Positions 53,925 to 61,824 of a stretch of 64,000 nucleotides of DNA are shown piece by piece. The first letter of the stretch is position 1; each line of letters opens with the position of its first letter. Source of the DNA: Hyphomicrobiales bacterium (GTDB lineage: Bacteria; Pseudomonadota; Alphaproteobacteria; Rhizobiales; NORP267). The notes beneath the pieces are model-generated. The model searched no databases and was not told the origin of the DNA. It saw only the letters and a list, made by a program, of their open reading frames with translations. Both the position numbers and the translations under genes were made by a program. Where the stretch lies: the NCBI GenBank assembly GCA_030688605.1, contig JAUYJB010000066.1, positions 1-64,000 on the forward strand, given 5' to 3'.

Positions 53925-54466
53925 CAGCCCGTCCGTTTAAGACCTAGAAAGGCGATGCACGCCTTGCAGGCGACGGCAAGCATGACTCCCAACGGCGCCT
54001 TCAGGGCGAGGATGCCGTTGCCACGCGCGATCAAGCCGGCCCTGACGAGCCCGGAAACCCGGTGTCTGAAGACCCAGCCCAAACCTTCTCCGCCGCGATA
54101 GACACGGGCCAGCTCCTCGGCCGACAGCGGGCCGCCGGCCCGCAACAAGGCCAATAGCAGCGCAAGCGTGTAGCCGCGCGACAACAGCGCCCAGACCTCG
54201 AGATAGAACAGGCTCGCCGCGGCCATCGCCATGGCTCCCAGCAGGACATCGGACGCAGCGACCGGCTCGCTTTGGACGGCGTAAAGGAGATAGGCGGCCC
54301 AAGCGGCAAGACCGACCGACGTGCTGAGCAGGAATTGAAGCGGATTGCGGCCGCGCAGACCGGGGAGGCGGGCGAGCAGCGCCAGCCACAGCGGATTTGC
54401 GGCGGCAAATGCAAAGGCGGCAATCAGCGGTGGCGTAATCGAGAAATCCAGCATCTCGGTCGGCAT
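53924..54466 (-). CDS. Membrane protein with winged-helix tail
   Basis: The 180-residue protein has three or four hydrophobic segments and then a segment AEELARVYRGGEGLGWVFRHRVSGLVRAGL, which looks like a winged HTH (recognition segment HRVSGLVRAG), ending with another hydrophobic stretch (LGVMLAVACKACIAFLG). Together with the gene at 53445-53924 it forms an overlapping pair inside the envelope-glycan cluster. The HTH may bind a protein rather than DNA, given its membrane context. Family unknown. Confidence 0.7.
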   Translation of the reverse strand: MPTEMLDFSITPPLIAAFAFAAANPLWLALLARLPGLRGRNPLQFLLSTSVGLAAWAAYLLYAVQSEPVAASDVLLGAMAMAAASLFYLEVWALLSRGYTLALLLALLRAGGPLSAEELARVYRGGEGLGWVFRHRVSGLVRAGLIARGNGILALKAPLGVMLAVACKACIAFLGLKRTG

Positions 54467-54499
54467 CCAAACGCGGCCATGGGACGTGTCCGGCCTCGA

Positions 54500-55597
54500 T
54501 CAGGGACGCTGCGAGGCCTCCAGTTCCCGGAGATTTTCAGACATCGGCCCGGCAGGACGTACATCGCGCCGCAAAGTGGCGAAAAAGGCGGCGCCGGGCA
54601 ACGTCACGACAATGCTTATGATCCCGAGCATCACCGACGCGGACAGGGCCGCGGCCTCCGGAATGCCCAGTTGCGCGAACGCCGTCACCATCGCCAGTTC
54701 GCGAACCCCCCATCCGCCGAGCGAGATCGGCAGGGTTGCGGCGACCAGCACCAGCGGCATCAGCGCCGCAACCTCGACAAAGCTCGCTTTGGCGCCGAAG
54801 GCCAGCATCAACAGGAATACCGTGAAGATGATGTTGACGTGGCTCGCCAGGCTGAAAAATGAGACCGACGCCAAGGCTTTCGGGTGAACCAGAAACATCC
54901 GCAAATGTTGAATTGGCAAAGCGGCAAACCGCCATGCACGCCGCGAAAGGGCTCTTACAAAATTCGTCTTGAACGCGATCGACAGGATGAGGATCGGGAG
55001 AAATATAATAAGCGATCCAAGTACGAATAGATTTGCTTCCGGCATCGCAAAGGAGCGCCGCAACATGAAATAACCGAAAATCGCAAGCATTAAGAGGATC
55101 AGCAGCATAACAATGCGGTCGATAAAGACGCTCATTACCCCCTTGCTGAGGGAGCACCCGTCGCGGCGCACCAGCCATACGCGGATCACGTCGGCGCCGA
55201 TGCTGGCCGGCAGAACCTGATTGAAGAAATGCGCAACGTAGATGATTTGCAGAAGGCGCCCGAAGCCGACCTGCATCAACATGGCGCGCAACAGCTCCCA
55301 CCACCTGATCGTCGCCAGAAGCGGCTGCAAGGCGAGCGCCAGAATCGCCGCCAGGATCAGGCCGGGGTCGGCGCCGCCGATCGTCTGGACCAGCGTGTCC
55401 TGTTCGATCTTGGTGCCCAAATAGGCAAGGGCCGCCAGGGACGTGAGGATTTTTGCGCCGAGGCCAATGAATTTGGAGGCGCCCCTGCGCCCGGGCTGAT
55501 CCCGATGCTGCATCATTCGTGTGGCTGTGCTTACCAGCGAAGCTATTCGGGGTGAAGCCGGACCGACCGGCGACATGTCCGCGCCCGCATTTCCCAT
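54500..55597 (-). CDS. Lysylphosphatidylglycerol synthase TM-domain-like flippase
   Basis: The 365-residue integral membrane protein with eight helices matches the UPF0104/LPG_synthase_TM family: NQVLPASIGADVIRVWLVRR, SVFIDRIVMLLILLML and TLPISLGGWGVRELAMV. Members include lipid flippases and undecaprenyl-linked sugar transporters. It probably moves a lipid-linked product of the cluster across the inner membrane. Start uncertain: the ORF may begin at 55597 or at ATG 55516 (MMQHRDQPGRRG). Confidence 0.85.
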   Translation of the reverse strand: MGNAGADMSPVGPASPRIASLVSTATRMMQHRDQPGRRGASKFIGLGAKILTSLAALAYLGTKIEQDTLVQTIGGADPGLILAAILALALQPLLATIRWWELLRAMLMQVGFGRLLQIIYVAHFFNQVLPASIGADVIRVWLVRRDGCSLSKGVMSVFIDRIVMLLILLMLAIFGYFMLRRSFAMPEANLFVLGSLIIFLPILILSIAFKTNFVRALSRRAWRFAALPIQHLRMFLVHPKALASVSFFSLASHVNIIFTVFLLMLAFGAKASFVEVAALMPLVLVAATLPISLGGWGVRELAMVTAFAQLGIPEAAALSASVMLGIISIVVTLPGAAFFATLRRDVRPAGPMSENLRELEASQRP

Positions 55598-55858
55598 CGC
55601 CGGAGATCGAAGGACGGCCGGGACGGCGAGTCCGGTTCATAATAGACACCCGCCCGTCTATTTGACAATAAATAAGTTTTAATTACACGTTTGGCGTGCA
55701 GTCCGGTGACCATTGGCTCTCCAGTGTGCCTATGGATTGAATTAGTGCAAAAAGAAACTTGCGCCTGGTTCGAGAAATTGCTGCGGCCTGAGCCCTTGGC
55801 CTGGCGCGCTGCAATATGGATTGAATTTGCCGCAAAAATATTGAACCGGAGAAGCGAT
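55598..55858. other. Divergent intergenic region
   Basis: About 260 bases between the flippase-like gene and the rightward giant membrane gene, more A/T-rich near 55660-55690. No gene or clear box was found. Confidence 0.5.
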
Positions 55859-58216
55859 ATGTTTTATGCGGCGGTTTCGGAAGAATCAAAAAGGCATATC
55901 GTCTGCTACATTGACTATTTGTCGGCCTTCCTCATCGTCGCGTCGGCCGCCTATTTTGCGATTTCCGAATATCCAGGCACGGTCTATCTGCCCCGGGACG
56001 GAAGATTCAGTCTGTGGCTGGTTCTCGCTCATATCGATTGGTCCACGCCATTTCAATCGACGACGCTGAATCCCTTTCAAGGCATGGGCAGCATGCTGAT
56101 TCCCGTCAATCCCTGGTTCCATCCGCCCGCCTGGCTGTTTCTTCTGGATTTGCCGTTGCACGCGCAAATCGTCTGGTCGGGAATGCTTTATTGGGGGGAA
56201 GTCTTTCTTTCGGCGCTCTTGTTGGCGCGCGCTCTGGGTCTTGCTGCGCCGCGGGCCTTCTTCGCCGCCCTGGTGACGAGCTGGATCGTGTTCCCGCCGT
56301 TCAATTTCGTCTTCGGACTTCCCGGGATCGTGGCCTCTTCGGCGTTCCAGGCGCAAACCTTGGCGGTCGGCAATGCGATGCTGTCGCTGTTCGTCAGGCT
56401 GGGACCCAAACCGGCGCGATCTCCTTGGCCCTATGGCGGGGCATCGCGAAATCTCCTTCTCATTTTCGGCATCCTCGCCTGTTTGGCGCTTCTGTTTCTG
56501 GCGGCTCCGTTCTGGAACGCCGGCTTTCTCATCGGTGATCTGGTCTTTTTCGCCATCGTCTTTTTGACCTCGGCCGACTTGCAGACGGTGGTCTGGCGCA
56601 TCATGGCCGGCTTGGCATCGCTGGCCGTTGCGTTCATCGTCGATCTGCCCGGTTTCCTCCTCAGCTTCATGAAGCGCTCCGCCCGTTTCGCCGGCGGTGC
56701 GGAAACCGGCCTTTTCGACTATCTGGCAATCGACTTCACCACGCCCGTGGGGCCGGACGTCCTCGACCGGCTCCTGCATTCGTTCAAGGCCTGGGGGCTC
56801 CTGGTGCCGCGCTCTCATGCCATTGGTCTGACCGGCTCGACCTGGATCCAGATCGCACTGATCGCCGGCGCCGCAACCATGGCGCTCTGCGCGACCGGCC
56901 TCATGCGGCGCCTTGCCATTTCATTCGGCGTCATCTGGACCGGGCTCCTTTGCTATTGGAGCCTGGTGATCCTCGGCTTCATGAAGGCCCCGCCCTTCGC
57001 GCCGCAATATTTCTATCTTCCGCTATTGCCCCTCTGGGCCATCGTCCTCCTGTCGCTCGTGGGCCGGCCCTTGCTCATCGCCAGGCGGCTTGCCGCGCGA
57101 ACCGGTCTGAAGAGCTGGCTGCACGGGGTTGCGGGGACCGCCCCGGCCGGGAACCCGCCGCGACTTGGTTTCCTGTCGGTTCTGGCGGTCTATTTCGCCC
57201 TCACCATGACCCATTTCGACCTCTGGCCCACCCTCACCCGAAACCTCTCGGGCGGCGACGGCGCCAGCCATCGTATCTGGCCCTATGCCGCGCCGATGAG
57301 AACCGAGTTCATCTCCATCCTGGAACGGGAGATTTCGCTGCGTCCGGGCGACCGGTTCCGCGGCTCGCTGGCGGTCGTCGCCGGGACGCCGGGAGGACAG
57401 ATCCGCAAGATGCTGGGCGTGGGGGACGACGAGCCGGCGCCGCCTTCCTACTACGACAGCGTCGAGGGCGTCGTGCGCGCCCACCACGGCAACTCGCTGT
57501 TGTTCGACGACCGGTGGCTGTTCCGGATTCCGGGCTTGGTTGAATATGGACAAGCCATCGATCGCGCGCTGATGGCGGTGGCCACGGAGCTCCTGGCGCC
57601 GGCGTTCGAATCGCGGGAGGCGCATTTCGCCCGCGTCAAGGCGCTGAATGTCGATCTTCTGCGCGCCATGGGCGTCCGGTTCGTCGTCACCGACCTGCCG
57701 AGGGAGTCCCATGCAGAGACGGTCAGCGCGACATTCGTCTCGCCCCAGGGGCTCAGGCTCGACCTTCTCGAGCTCAATCAGCCCAATCTCGGAGATTTCT
57801 CGCCGACCGACGTCGAAATCGTCGATGACGCCGACGCGATCCTCGGCGAGATGCGAAAGGACGCGGCAGGCCTCGCCCGGCGCGCCTTCGTCCAGGTCAA
57901 GGACCTGCCGCCCTTGTCGCGCGCCGGCGACGCGGAATTCCGCTTCATCAGGGGCGGCGCCGCGATCAGGGCAAAGAGCGCCGGGACGGCCGCGCTTCTG
58001 CTGCCGCTGAGATATTCCAAGTGCCTGAAGATACGCGATCATCTGGAACAGAACGGTGCCTTGCGAAGGCCCCGGCTGGTCCGCGCCAATCTGATCCACA
58101 GCCTGTTGGTGTTCGACCGCCGGGCCGACCTCAGCATCATGTGGGACTTCGGGCTGACCGGCGACACGAAGTGCATGGCCGCGGACGTGGAGGCGTTCGA
58201 CGCTCTTGGCCTCTAG
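55859..58216 (+). CDS. Giant polytopic membrane protein, paralogue of 50891-53440
   Basis: ATG 55859 with GGAGAAG upstream gives 785 residues; an upstream frame would add 56 without support. There are about eleven helices, then a soluble C-terminal region. It shares NPFQGMGSM near residue 78 and LNVDLLRAMGVRFVVTDLP near residue 600 with the paralogue at 50891-53440, and both end with a D-FGL-G---C pattern. Its stop codon TAG (58214-58216) is also the first three bases of the MITE-like repeat at 58214-58486, so the end of the gene is tied to that element. Likely GT-C/YfhO-like. Confidence 0.8.
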   Translation: MFYAAVSEESKRHIVCYIDYLSAFLIVASAAYFAISEYPGTVYLPRDGRFSLWLVLAHIDWSTPFQSTTLNPFQGMGSMLIPVNPWFHPPAWLFLLDLPLHAQIVWSGMLYWGEVFLSALLLARALGLAAPRAFFAALVTSWIVFPPFNFVFGLPGIVASSAFQAQTLAVGNAMLSLFVRLGPKPARSPWPYGGASRNLLLIFGILACLALLFLAAPFWNAGFLIGDLVFFAIVFLTSADLQTVVWRIMAGLASLAVAFIVDLPGFLLSFMKRSARFAGGAETGLFDYLAIDFTTPVGPDVLDRLLHSFKAWGLLVPRSHAIGLTGSTWIQIALIAGAATMALCATGLMRRLAISFGVIWTGLLCYWSLVILGFMKAPPFAPQYFYLPLLPLWAIVLLSLVGRPLLIARRLAARTGLKSWLHGVAGTAPAGNPPRLGFLSVLAVYFALTMTHFDLWPTLTRNLSGGDGASHRIWPYAAPMRTEFISILEREISLRPGDRFRGSLAVVAGTPGGQIRKMLGVGDDEPAPPSYYDSVEGVVRAHHGNSLLFDDRWLFRIPGLVEYGQAIDRALMAVATELLAPAFESREAHFARVKALNVDLLRAMGVRFVVTDLPRESHAETVSATFVSPQGLRLDLLELNQPNLGDFSPTDVEIVDDADAILGEMRKDAAGLARRAFVQVKDLPPLSRAGDAEFRFIRGGAAIRAKSAGTAALLLPLRYSKCLKIRDHLEQNGALRRPRLVRANLIHSLLVFDRRADLSIMWDFGLTGDTKCMAADVEAFDALGL

Positions 58217-58486
58217 CCCGGACTTCTCACACCCTCACGAGGCGTCATCGCCCTCGGGCGGTGCCGGTCCGGCAGGAGAGAAGTCCGAAAGGCGTAGCCT
58301 TTCCTACGGTTGAGGACTTCGACGAACCGGAAGGCCCGCCCGGGCCGACCCGGAGGGCGGGGCGCATTTGCCGACAGGCTGTGTCAAAGCATTTGACCGT
58401 AGCCCCACTACGCTCGGCATGCTTTTCCTGGCCTGTCGACAAATTCGCCTCCGTGACGCCCATGACGGTGTGAGAATTCCGGGCTA
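58214..58486. mobile_element. 273-bp MITE-like element with 20-bp terminal inverted repeats
   Basis: The ends TAGCCCGGACTTCTCACACC and GGTGTGAGAATTCCGGGCTA match over 19 of 20 positions as inverted repeats. The interior has GC-rich hairpin sequences (GGCCCGCCCGGGCC near 58333-58347) and no coding potential for a transposase. It looks like a miniature inverted-repeat element. Its left end supplies the TAG stop of the giant membrane gene. A target-site duplication was not clear. Confidence 0.6.
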
Positions 58487-58502
58487 GGGCGCCGCGGGCA
58501 AA

Positions 58503-58516
58503 TTGACGTGCGTCAA
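58503..58516. promoter_or_regulatory. FNR/FixK-type box upstream of the hibernation factor gene
   Basis: TTGACGTGCGTCAA is a palindromic TTGAC-N4-GTCAA site, 87 bases before ATG 58603, a position fitting transcription activation. Confidence 0.65.
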
Positions 58517-58602
58517 GGCCAAAACCGCCCTTTTCCAATAGACAAGATAGGACCCATTCGAGCCGTCGGCAGACGGCGCACATCGGAACAGGGGTCATCT
58601 CA

Positions 58603-59172
58603 ATGCAGATGGAACCACAGATCAGTTTCAAGGGCTTCGAGCCCTCGCACATGCTGCGCCAGCGCGTGCTCGATCGGATCGACCGGCTGGAGCAGTTTCA
58701 CGACCGCATCACCTCCTGCCGCGTGGTCATAGAGGCGCCGCACCACCACGGCCGCCTGGGCAAGCTCTATCACGTGCGCGTCGACATCACCGTTCCCCAA
58801 GGCGAAATCGTGATCAATCGCGAGCCGGAACTGAACCATGCCCACGAGGACGCCGATGTCGCCGTGCGCGATGCCTTCGACGCCGCCCAGCGCCGGCTCG
58901 AGGACCATGTGCGCAAGCTCGGCGGCGTCCGCGTCAAGGAACATCCGATCAAGACCCACGGGAAAGTCGTGCGCGTCTTCGCCGAGGAGGGCTACGGCTT
59001 CATCTTGACCGAGGACGGGCGCGAGTTCTTCTTCGAGCAGGACAGCGTCACCGGCGACGATTGGACCATCCTCGATGTCGACTCCAAAGTCAGGTTCAGG
59101 GAGATGTCGGGCGACGCCGGCCCCTATGCGGTGGCGGTCAGCGTGATCAAAGGCGGCGAAAGCGCCGAGTGA
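58603..59172 (+). CDS. HPF/RaiA-type ribosome hibernation protein fused to a cold-shock-like domain
   Basis: The 189-residue protein has an HPF/RaiA (sigma-54-modulation) domain at residues 1-120: ISFKGFEPSHMLRQRVLDRIDRL, CRVVIEAPHHH, YHVRVDITVP. A cold-shock-type domain with an RNA-binding GYGFIL motif follows (HGKVVRVFAEEGYGFILTEDG, FFEQDSV). It should bind and store ribosomes during stationary or anaerobic stress. Two ATG codons (58603 and 58609) are near the start. A FixK-type box lies just upstream. Confidence 0.9.
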   Translation: MQMEPQISFKGFEPSHMLRQRVLDRIDRLEQFHDRITSCRVVIEAPHHHGRLGKLYHVRVDITVPQGEIVINREPELNHAHEDADVAVRDAFDAAQRRLEDHVRKLGGVRVKEHPIKTHGKVVRVFAEEGYGFILTEDGREFFFEQDSVTGDDWTILDVDSKVRFREMSGDAGPYAVAVSVIKGGESAE

Positions 59173-59204
59173 TCCCACGCAGTTGGACCATGACGATTTC
59201 AGGT

Positions 59205-59405
59205 CGCCGTGCACCCCACTCTTCCTCCCTCCTTGTGGGGGAGGAAGGAAAATCAATGCCTTGGCGGCGCGCATGCGACGCCAAGCGGTAGATTTTCCAG
59301 GAGGGGGGTGCCGCCTGCCCCCCCTCTTGCAAAATTCAAGGGTTAGCCTCGCTACGCTCGGCTAACACCTTGATTTTGCTTTCTCCCCCGCCAAGGGGGA
59401 GAAGA
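59205..59405. repeat. Dispersed repeat after the hibernation gene
   Basis: About 200 bases of G/C-rich direct and inverted units, including CTTGTGGGGGAGGAAGG and CTCCCCCGCCAAGGGGGAGAAG. A shorter related copy lies at 60217-60244. The interior unit GCTACGCTCGGCTAACACC resembles sequence inside the MITE-like element. No gene is encoded. Confidence 0.55.
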
Positions 59406-59411
59406 GGTTTT

Positions 59412-60140
59412 TCACCGGCGCACCTCGATATCGTTGACGACCTTGTCGACGCCGAAGATGTACCAGGCGTCGCGCTCGGCCATGTCGCGCTCCGACTCTG
59501 TCGGCACCAGCCCGGTCAGCCGCACCGTGGTGTGCCGCACGCCGACCCTGATCTGGCTCGCCTCGACGAAGGGATCCTTCTTGAGCGCGATCTTCACCGC
59601 CTCCTCGATGCGGATCGGCCCATCCTCCTCCGGCGGCTCGACCGCCAGGCCGTTGATCACGTCGCGGCTGCCCGGCACCCACCAGGCCAAGAGACCCGCG
59701 AGCCGCTTGCTGGCAAGGCCCGGCACCTGGCCGTTGAGGGTGACGACGCCGTCGTCGACCTCGGTCTCGATCCGGCCCAGGAGACGGTCCGGAACGTCGC
59801 GCACCATTTCGAGCCGCTCGCCCTTGCGCTCGACGATCTCCAGGGCGGCGAAATTGGGCTCCTGCTGGAAAGCCTTGCGCAGATGGTCGCGGATCTCCGC
59901 GTCCGCCATGCGGACCTTCGGCTCGACGCGCAGGCGGTCGAGAACGCCCGTCACTTCCGGCAGCGCCGCGACGCGTTCCAGCGCCAGCTTCTTCGCCGCG
60001 ACGCTTCGAACCTCGCCCTCGATCAAGAGCGCGCCCTCACCGTCGATGTCGAGCCGCTGCGGCGAGAAAGTGGGCCCGAGGCGCGGCTCGCTGCGCAGGG
60101 CGGCGCGCACCTTGTCCAGAATCTTGGCCTTGTCCGTCAT
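59412..60140 (-). CDS. Three-BON-domain protein
   Basis: The 242-residue protein has three BON domains at about residues 1-75, 78-160 and 170-242, each with a helix then a V-T/L-x-G-x-V-strand (LIEGEVRSVAAKKLAL, VTLNGQVPGLASKRLA, VRLTGLVPTESERDMA). BON domains bind phospholipids or act in osmotic and envelope stress. No signal peptide was found, so it may be cytoplasmic or unexported. It lies between two dispersed repeats and ends convergently with the hibernation gene. Confidence 0.9.
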   Translation of the reverse strand: MTDKAKILDKVRAALRSEPRLGPTFSPQRLDIDGEGALLIEGEVRSVAAKKLALERVAALPEVTGVLDRLRVEPKVRMADAEIRDHLRKAFQQEPNFAALEIVERKGERLEMVRDVPDRLLGRIETEVDDGVVTLNGQVPGLASKRLAGLLAWWVPGSRDVINGLAVEPPEEDGPIRIEEAVKIALKKDPFVEASQIRVGVRHTTVRLTGLVPTESERDMAERDAWYIFGVDKVVNDIEVRR

Positions 60141-60216
60141 CGCTCAACTCGCTCCTCGTTGACCCATTCCCCGCGCCTTCCTAGAGCATGATCATTTCAG
60201 GTCGACCCATAAATAT

Positions 60217-60244
60217 CCCTCCTCCCCCGCCAGGGGGAGAAGGG
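60217..60244. repeat. Short copy of the 59205-59405 repeat
   Basis: CTCCTCCCCCGCCAGGGGGAGAAG matches the right end of the repeat at 59205-59405 and forms a short GC-rich dyad between the BON and THUMP genes. Confidence 0.5.
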
Positions 60245-60301
60245 TATCATGGTGTCCGCCCTTCTATCCTTCTATCCGGGTCAACCTTATCTCATCCCGC
60301 C

Positions 60302-60844
60302 CTAATCGACGTGGAGGAACGGGAACCGGGCAAGCTCGTCCCTCGTCCAGAGGGAAAGCCCGGCCCGATTGCCGACCGTCTCGATGTCGATCACCATGTC
60401 GGGGTCCTCGAAGGAGACGCGGCCCGGATGCCCCGCTTCGCCAAGCCGCTCCAGCAGCGCCGTGTCGAGCGCGCGCTCGGCTTCCGGCGAGAGGATGCGG
60501 CCCCTGAAGCCGCGCCGGTGAAGCCGGATATAGAAGCTCTTGTCGGCGAGCCGGTCGGCCCAGCCGAGGATGACTTTCTCGGCCTTTTCCGCAAAATCCT
60601 CCGGCGAGGCGTAGTCGAATGTGGCGTGAGCCGGGACGATGCGGGAGATATCGTTGAGATAGCCGGGCGACTCCTCGACCAATCGGCACACCGCCTCGGT
60701 AAAGGCGGCGACGTCCGCCACCTTCATCACCAGCACGTTGAAATAGTCGGTGGTGTCGACGCGGCCGAAATCGGACATCAGGCGCTTGGCGAGGCGAAAG
60801 CCCCGCTCGTCGTAAACCGTCACGACCACGTTCCAGTCCCACAT
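60302..60844 (-). CDS. THUMP-domain protein
   Basis: From ATG 60844 the 180-residue protein begins MWDWNVVVTVYDERGFRLAK and ends in a segment VIDIETVGNRAGLSLWTRDELARFPFLHVD typical of THUMP-type RNA-binding domains (COG1818 style). It has no catalytic fusion. It may bind tRNA or assist a partner modification enzyme. It follows the SGNH-type gene on the same strand by 26 bases, so it may be co-transcribed with the acylation pair by read-through. Confidence 0.82.
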   Translation of the reverse strand: MWDWNVVVTVYDERGFRLAKRLMSDFGRVDTTDYFNVLVMKVADVAAFTEAVCRLVEESPGYLNDISRIVPAHATFDYASPEDFAEKAEKVILGWADRLADKSFYIRLHRRGFRGRILSPEAERALDTALLERLGEAGHPGRVSFEDPDMVIDIETVGNRAGLSLWTRDELARFPFLHVD

Positions 60845-60870
60845 CGTTGAGGCCCGCCTGTTCGGCGCTT

Positions 60871-61812
60871 TCACTCCCGCGTCAGGATCGCCTTGAGACG
60901 CTCGTCGAAGAACCGGGTCAGGCCGGTCCGGTTCAAATGGTCGGTGTCGAAATAAAGGCCGGGCTCGTCCATGGTCAGGGAAAAGTCGCGGAACAGGGCC
61001 TGGCGCATGGCGGGCAGGCCGAGGAGCCGCCGATCGAACGCCTCCTCGTCCGGAAGCTGTTCATAGAAGCGCGCCGGCACCGGCATCTTGACGATGACGA
61101 CGCCGATTCCCTGCCGGTGGGCCAGGTCGAGGAGGCTTGCAAACGTTTGCAGATAGCGAGCGACGGCGGCCGGGTCGGGGGCGACGTCGGGATAGAGATA
61201 GGCAATGCGCTTTTCGGTCGCGGCGGCGGAGGGGCGGTGGACGCGCTCGAACTGCCCCTCCCCTTCCCAGACATCGCGCTTGAATCGGTCGCGGTTGTTG
61301 ATCTTGGAAAAGCCGGTCAGATAGTCGAGCACGGCGCGCGGGTCGACGCCCTCCTTGAAGCTGTAACCGGCCATCCGCCAAGCGATCTCCGGGCGGAACG
61401 GCGTGCGGGCCAGGAGCTTCGCATCGGCAAATCGGTCTTCGTTCCAGGCTGGCGACGCGAAAGCGAAGGAATCGAGCACATAGAGCAGATTTGCGGTGCG
61501 GCGGCGGCTCAAGAACTGCTCGAAGACGAAGCGGTTATAGAGCGGCCCGGTGCCCGGCGAGGCGAGATTGAGGATCTTCAATCCCGTTTCCTGTTCCATG
61601 TGCGCGTTGAAATCGGCGAAATCGAGCGGCATGGCGTGCGAGGCGCCGAGGATCACCCAGTCATAGGCGTCGTGCTCGGCGGTCTCGATCTTGAAGAACG
61701 GGTTGGTGTCGCCGGTGCGGTACAAGAGCCGCTCCGACGCATAATAGGCCGCCGCATAGACGAGAACACCGATGGCAGCGAAGATAAGGGCTGTTCTGAA
61801 AAGGGTTTTCAT
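60871..61812 (-). CDS. SGNH/DltD-like membrane-anchored protein
   Basis: The 313-residue protein has an N-terminal membrane helix (ALIFAAIGVLVYAAAYYA). An SGNH-like domain follows, with DWVILGASHAM (block I) and a C-terminal DTDHLNRTGL (catalytic D-x-x-H). These are periplasmic acyltransferase partners of MBOAT proteins, as in alginate or cellulose acetylation. The gene starts 12 bases after the MBOAT stop, indicating co-translation. The acceptor glycan is unknown. Confidence 0.85.
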   Translation of the reverse strand: MKTLFRTALIFAAIGVLVYAAAYYASERLLYRTGDTNPFFKIETAEHDAYDWVILGASHAMPLDFADFNAHMEQETGLKILNLASPGTGPLYNRFVFEQFLSRRRTANLLYVLDSFAFASPAWNEDRFADAKLLARTPFRPEIAWRMAGYSFKEGVDPRAVLDYLTGFSKINNRDRFKRDVWEGEGQFERVHRPSAAATEKRIAYLYPDVAPDPAAVARYLQTFASLLDLAHRQGIGVVIVKMPVPARFYEQLPDEEAFDRRLLGLPAMRQALFRDFSLTMDEPGLYFDTDHLNRTGLTRFFDERLKAILTRE

Positions 61813-61824
61813 CGCCGCGCGCCT

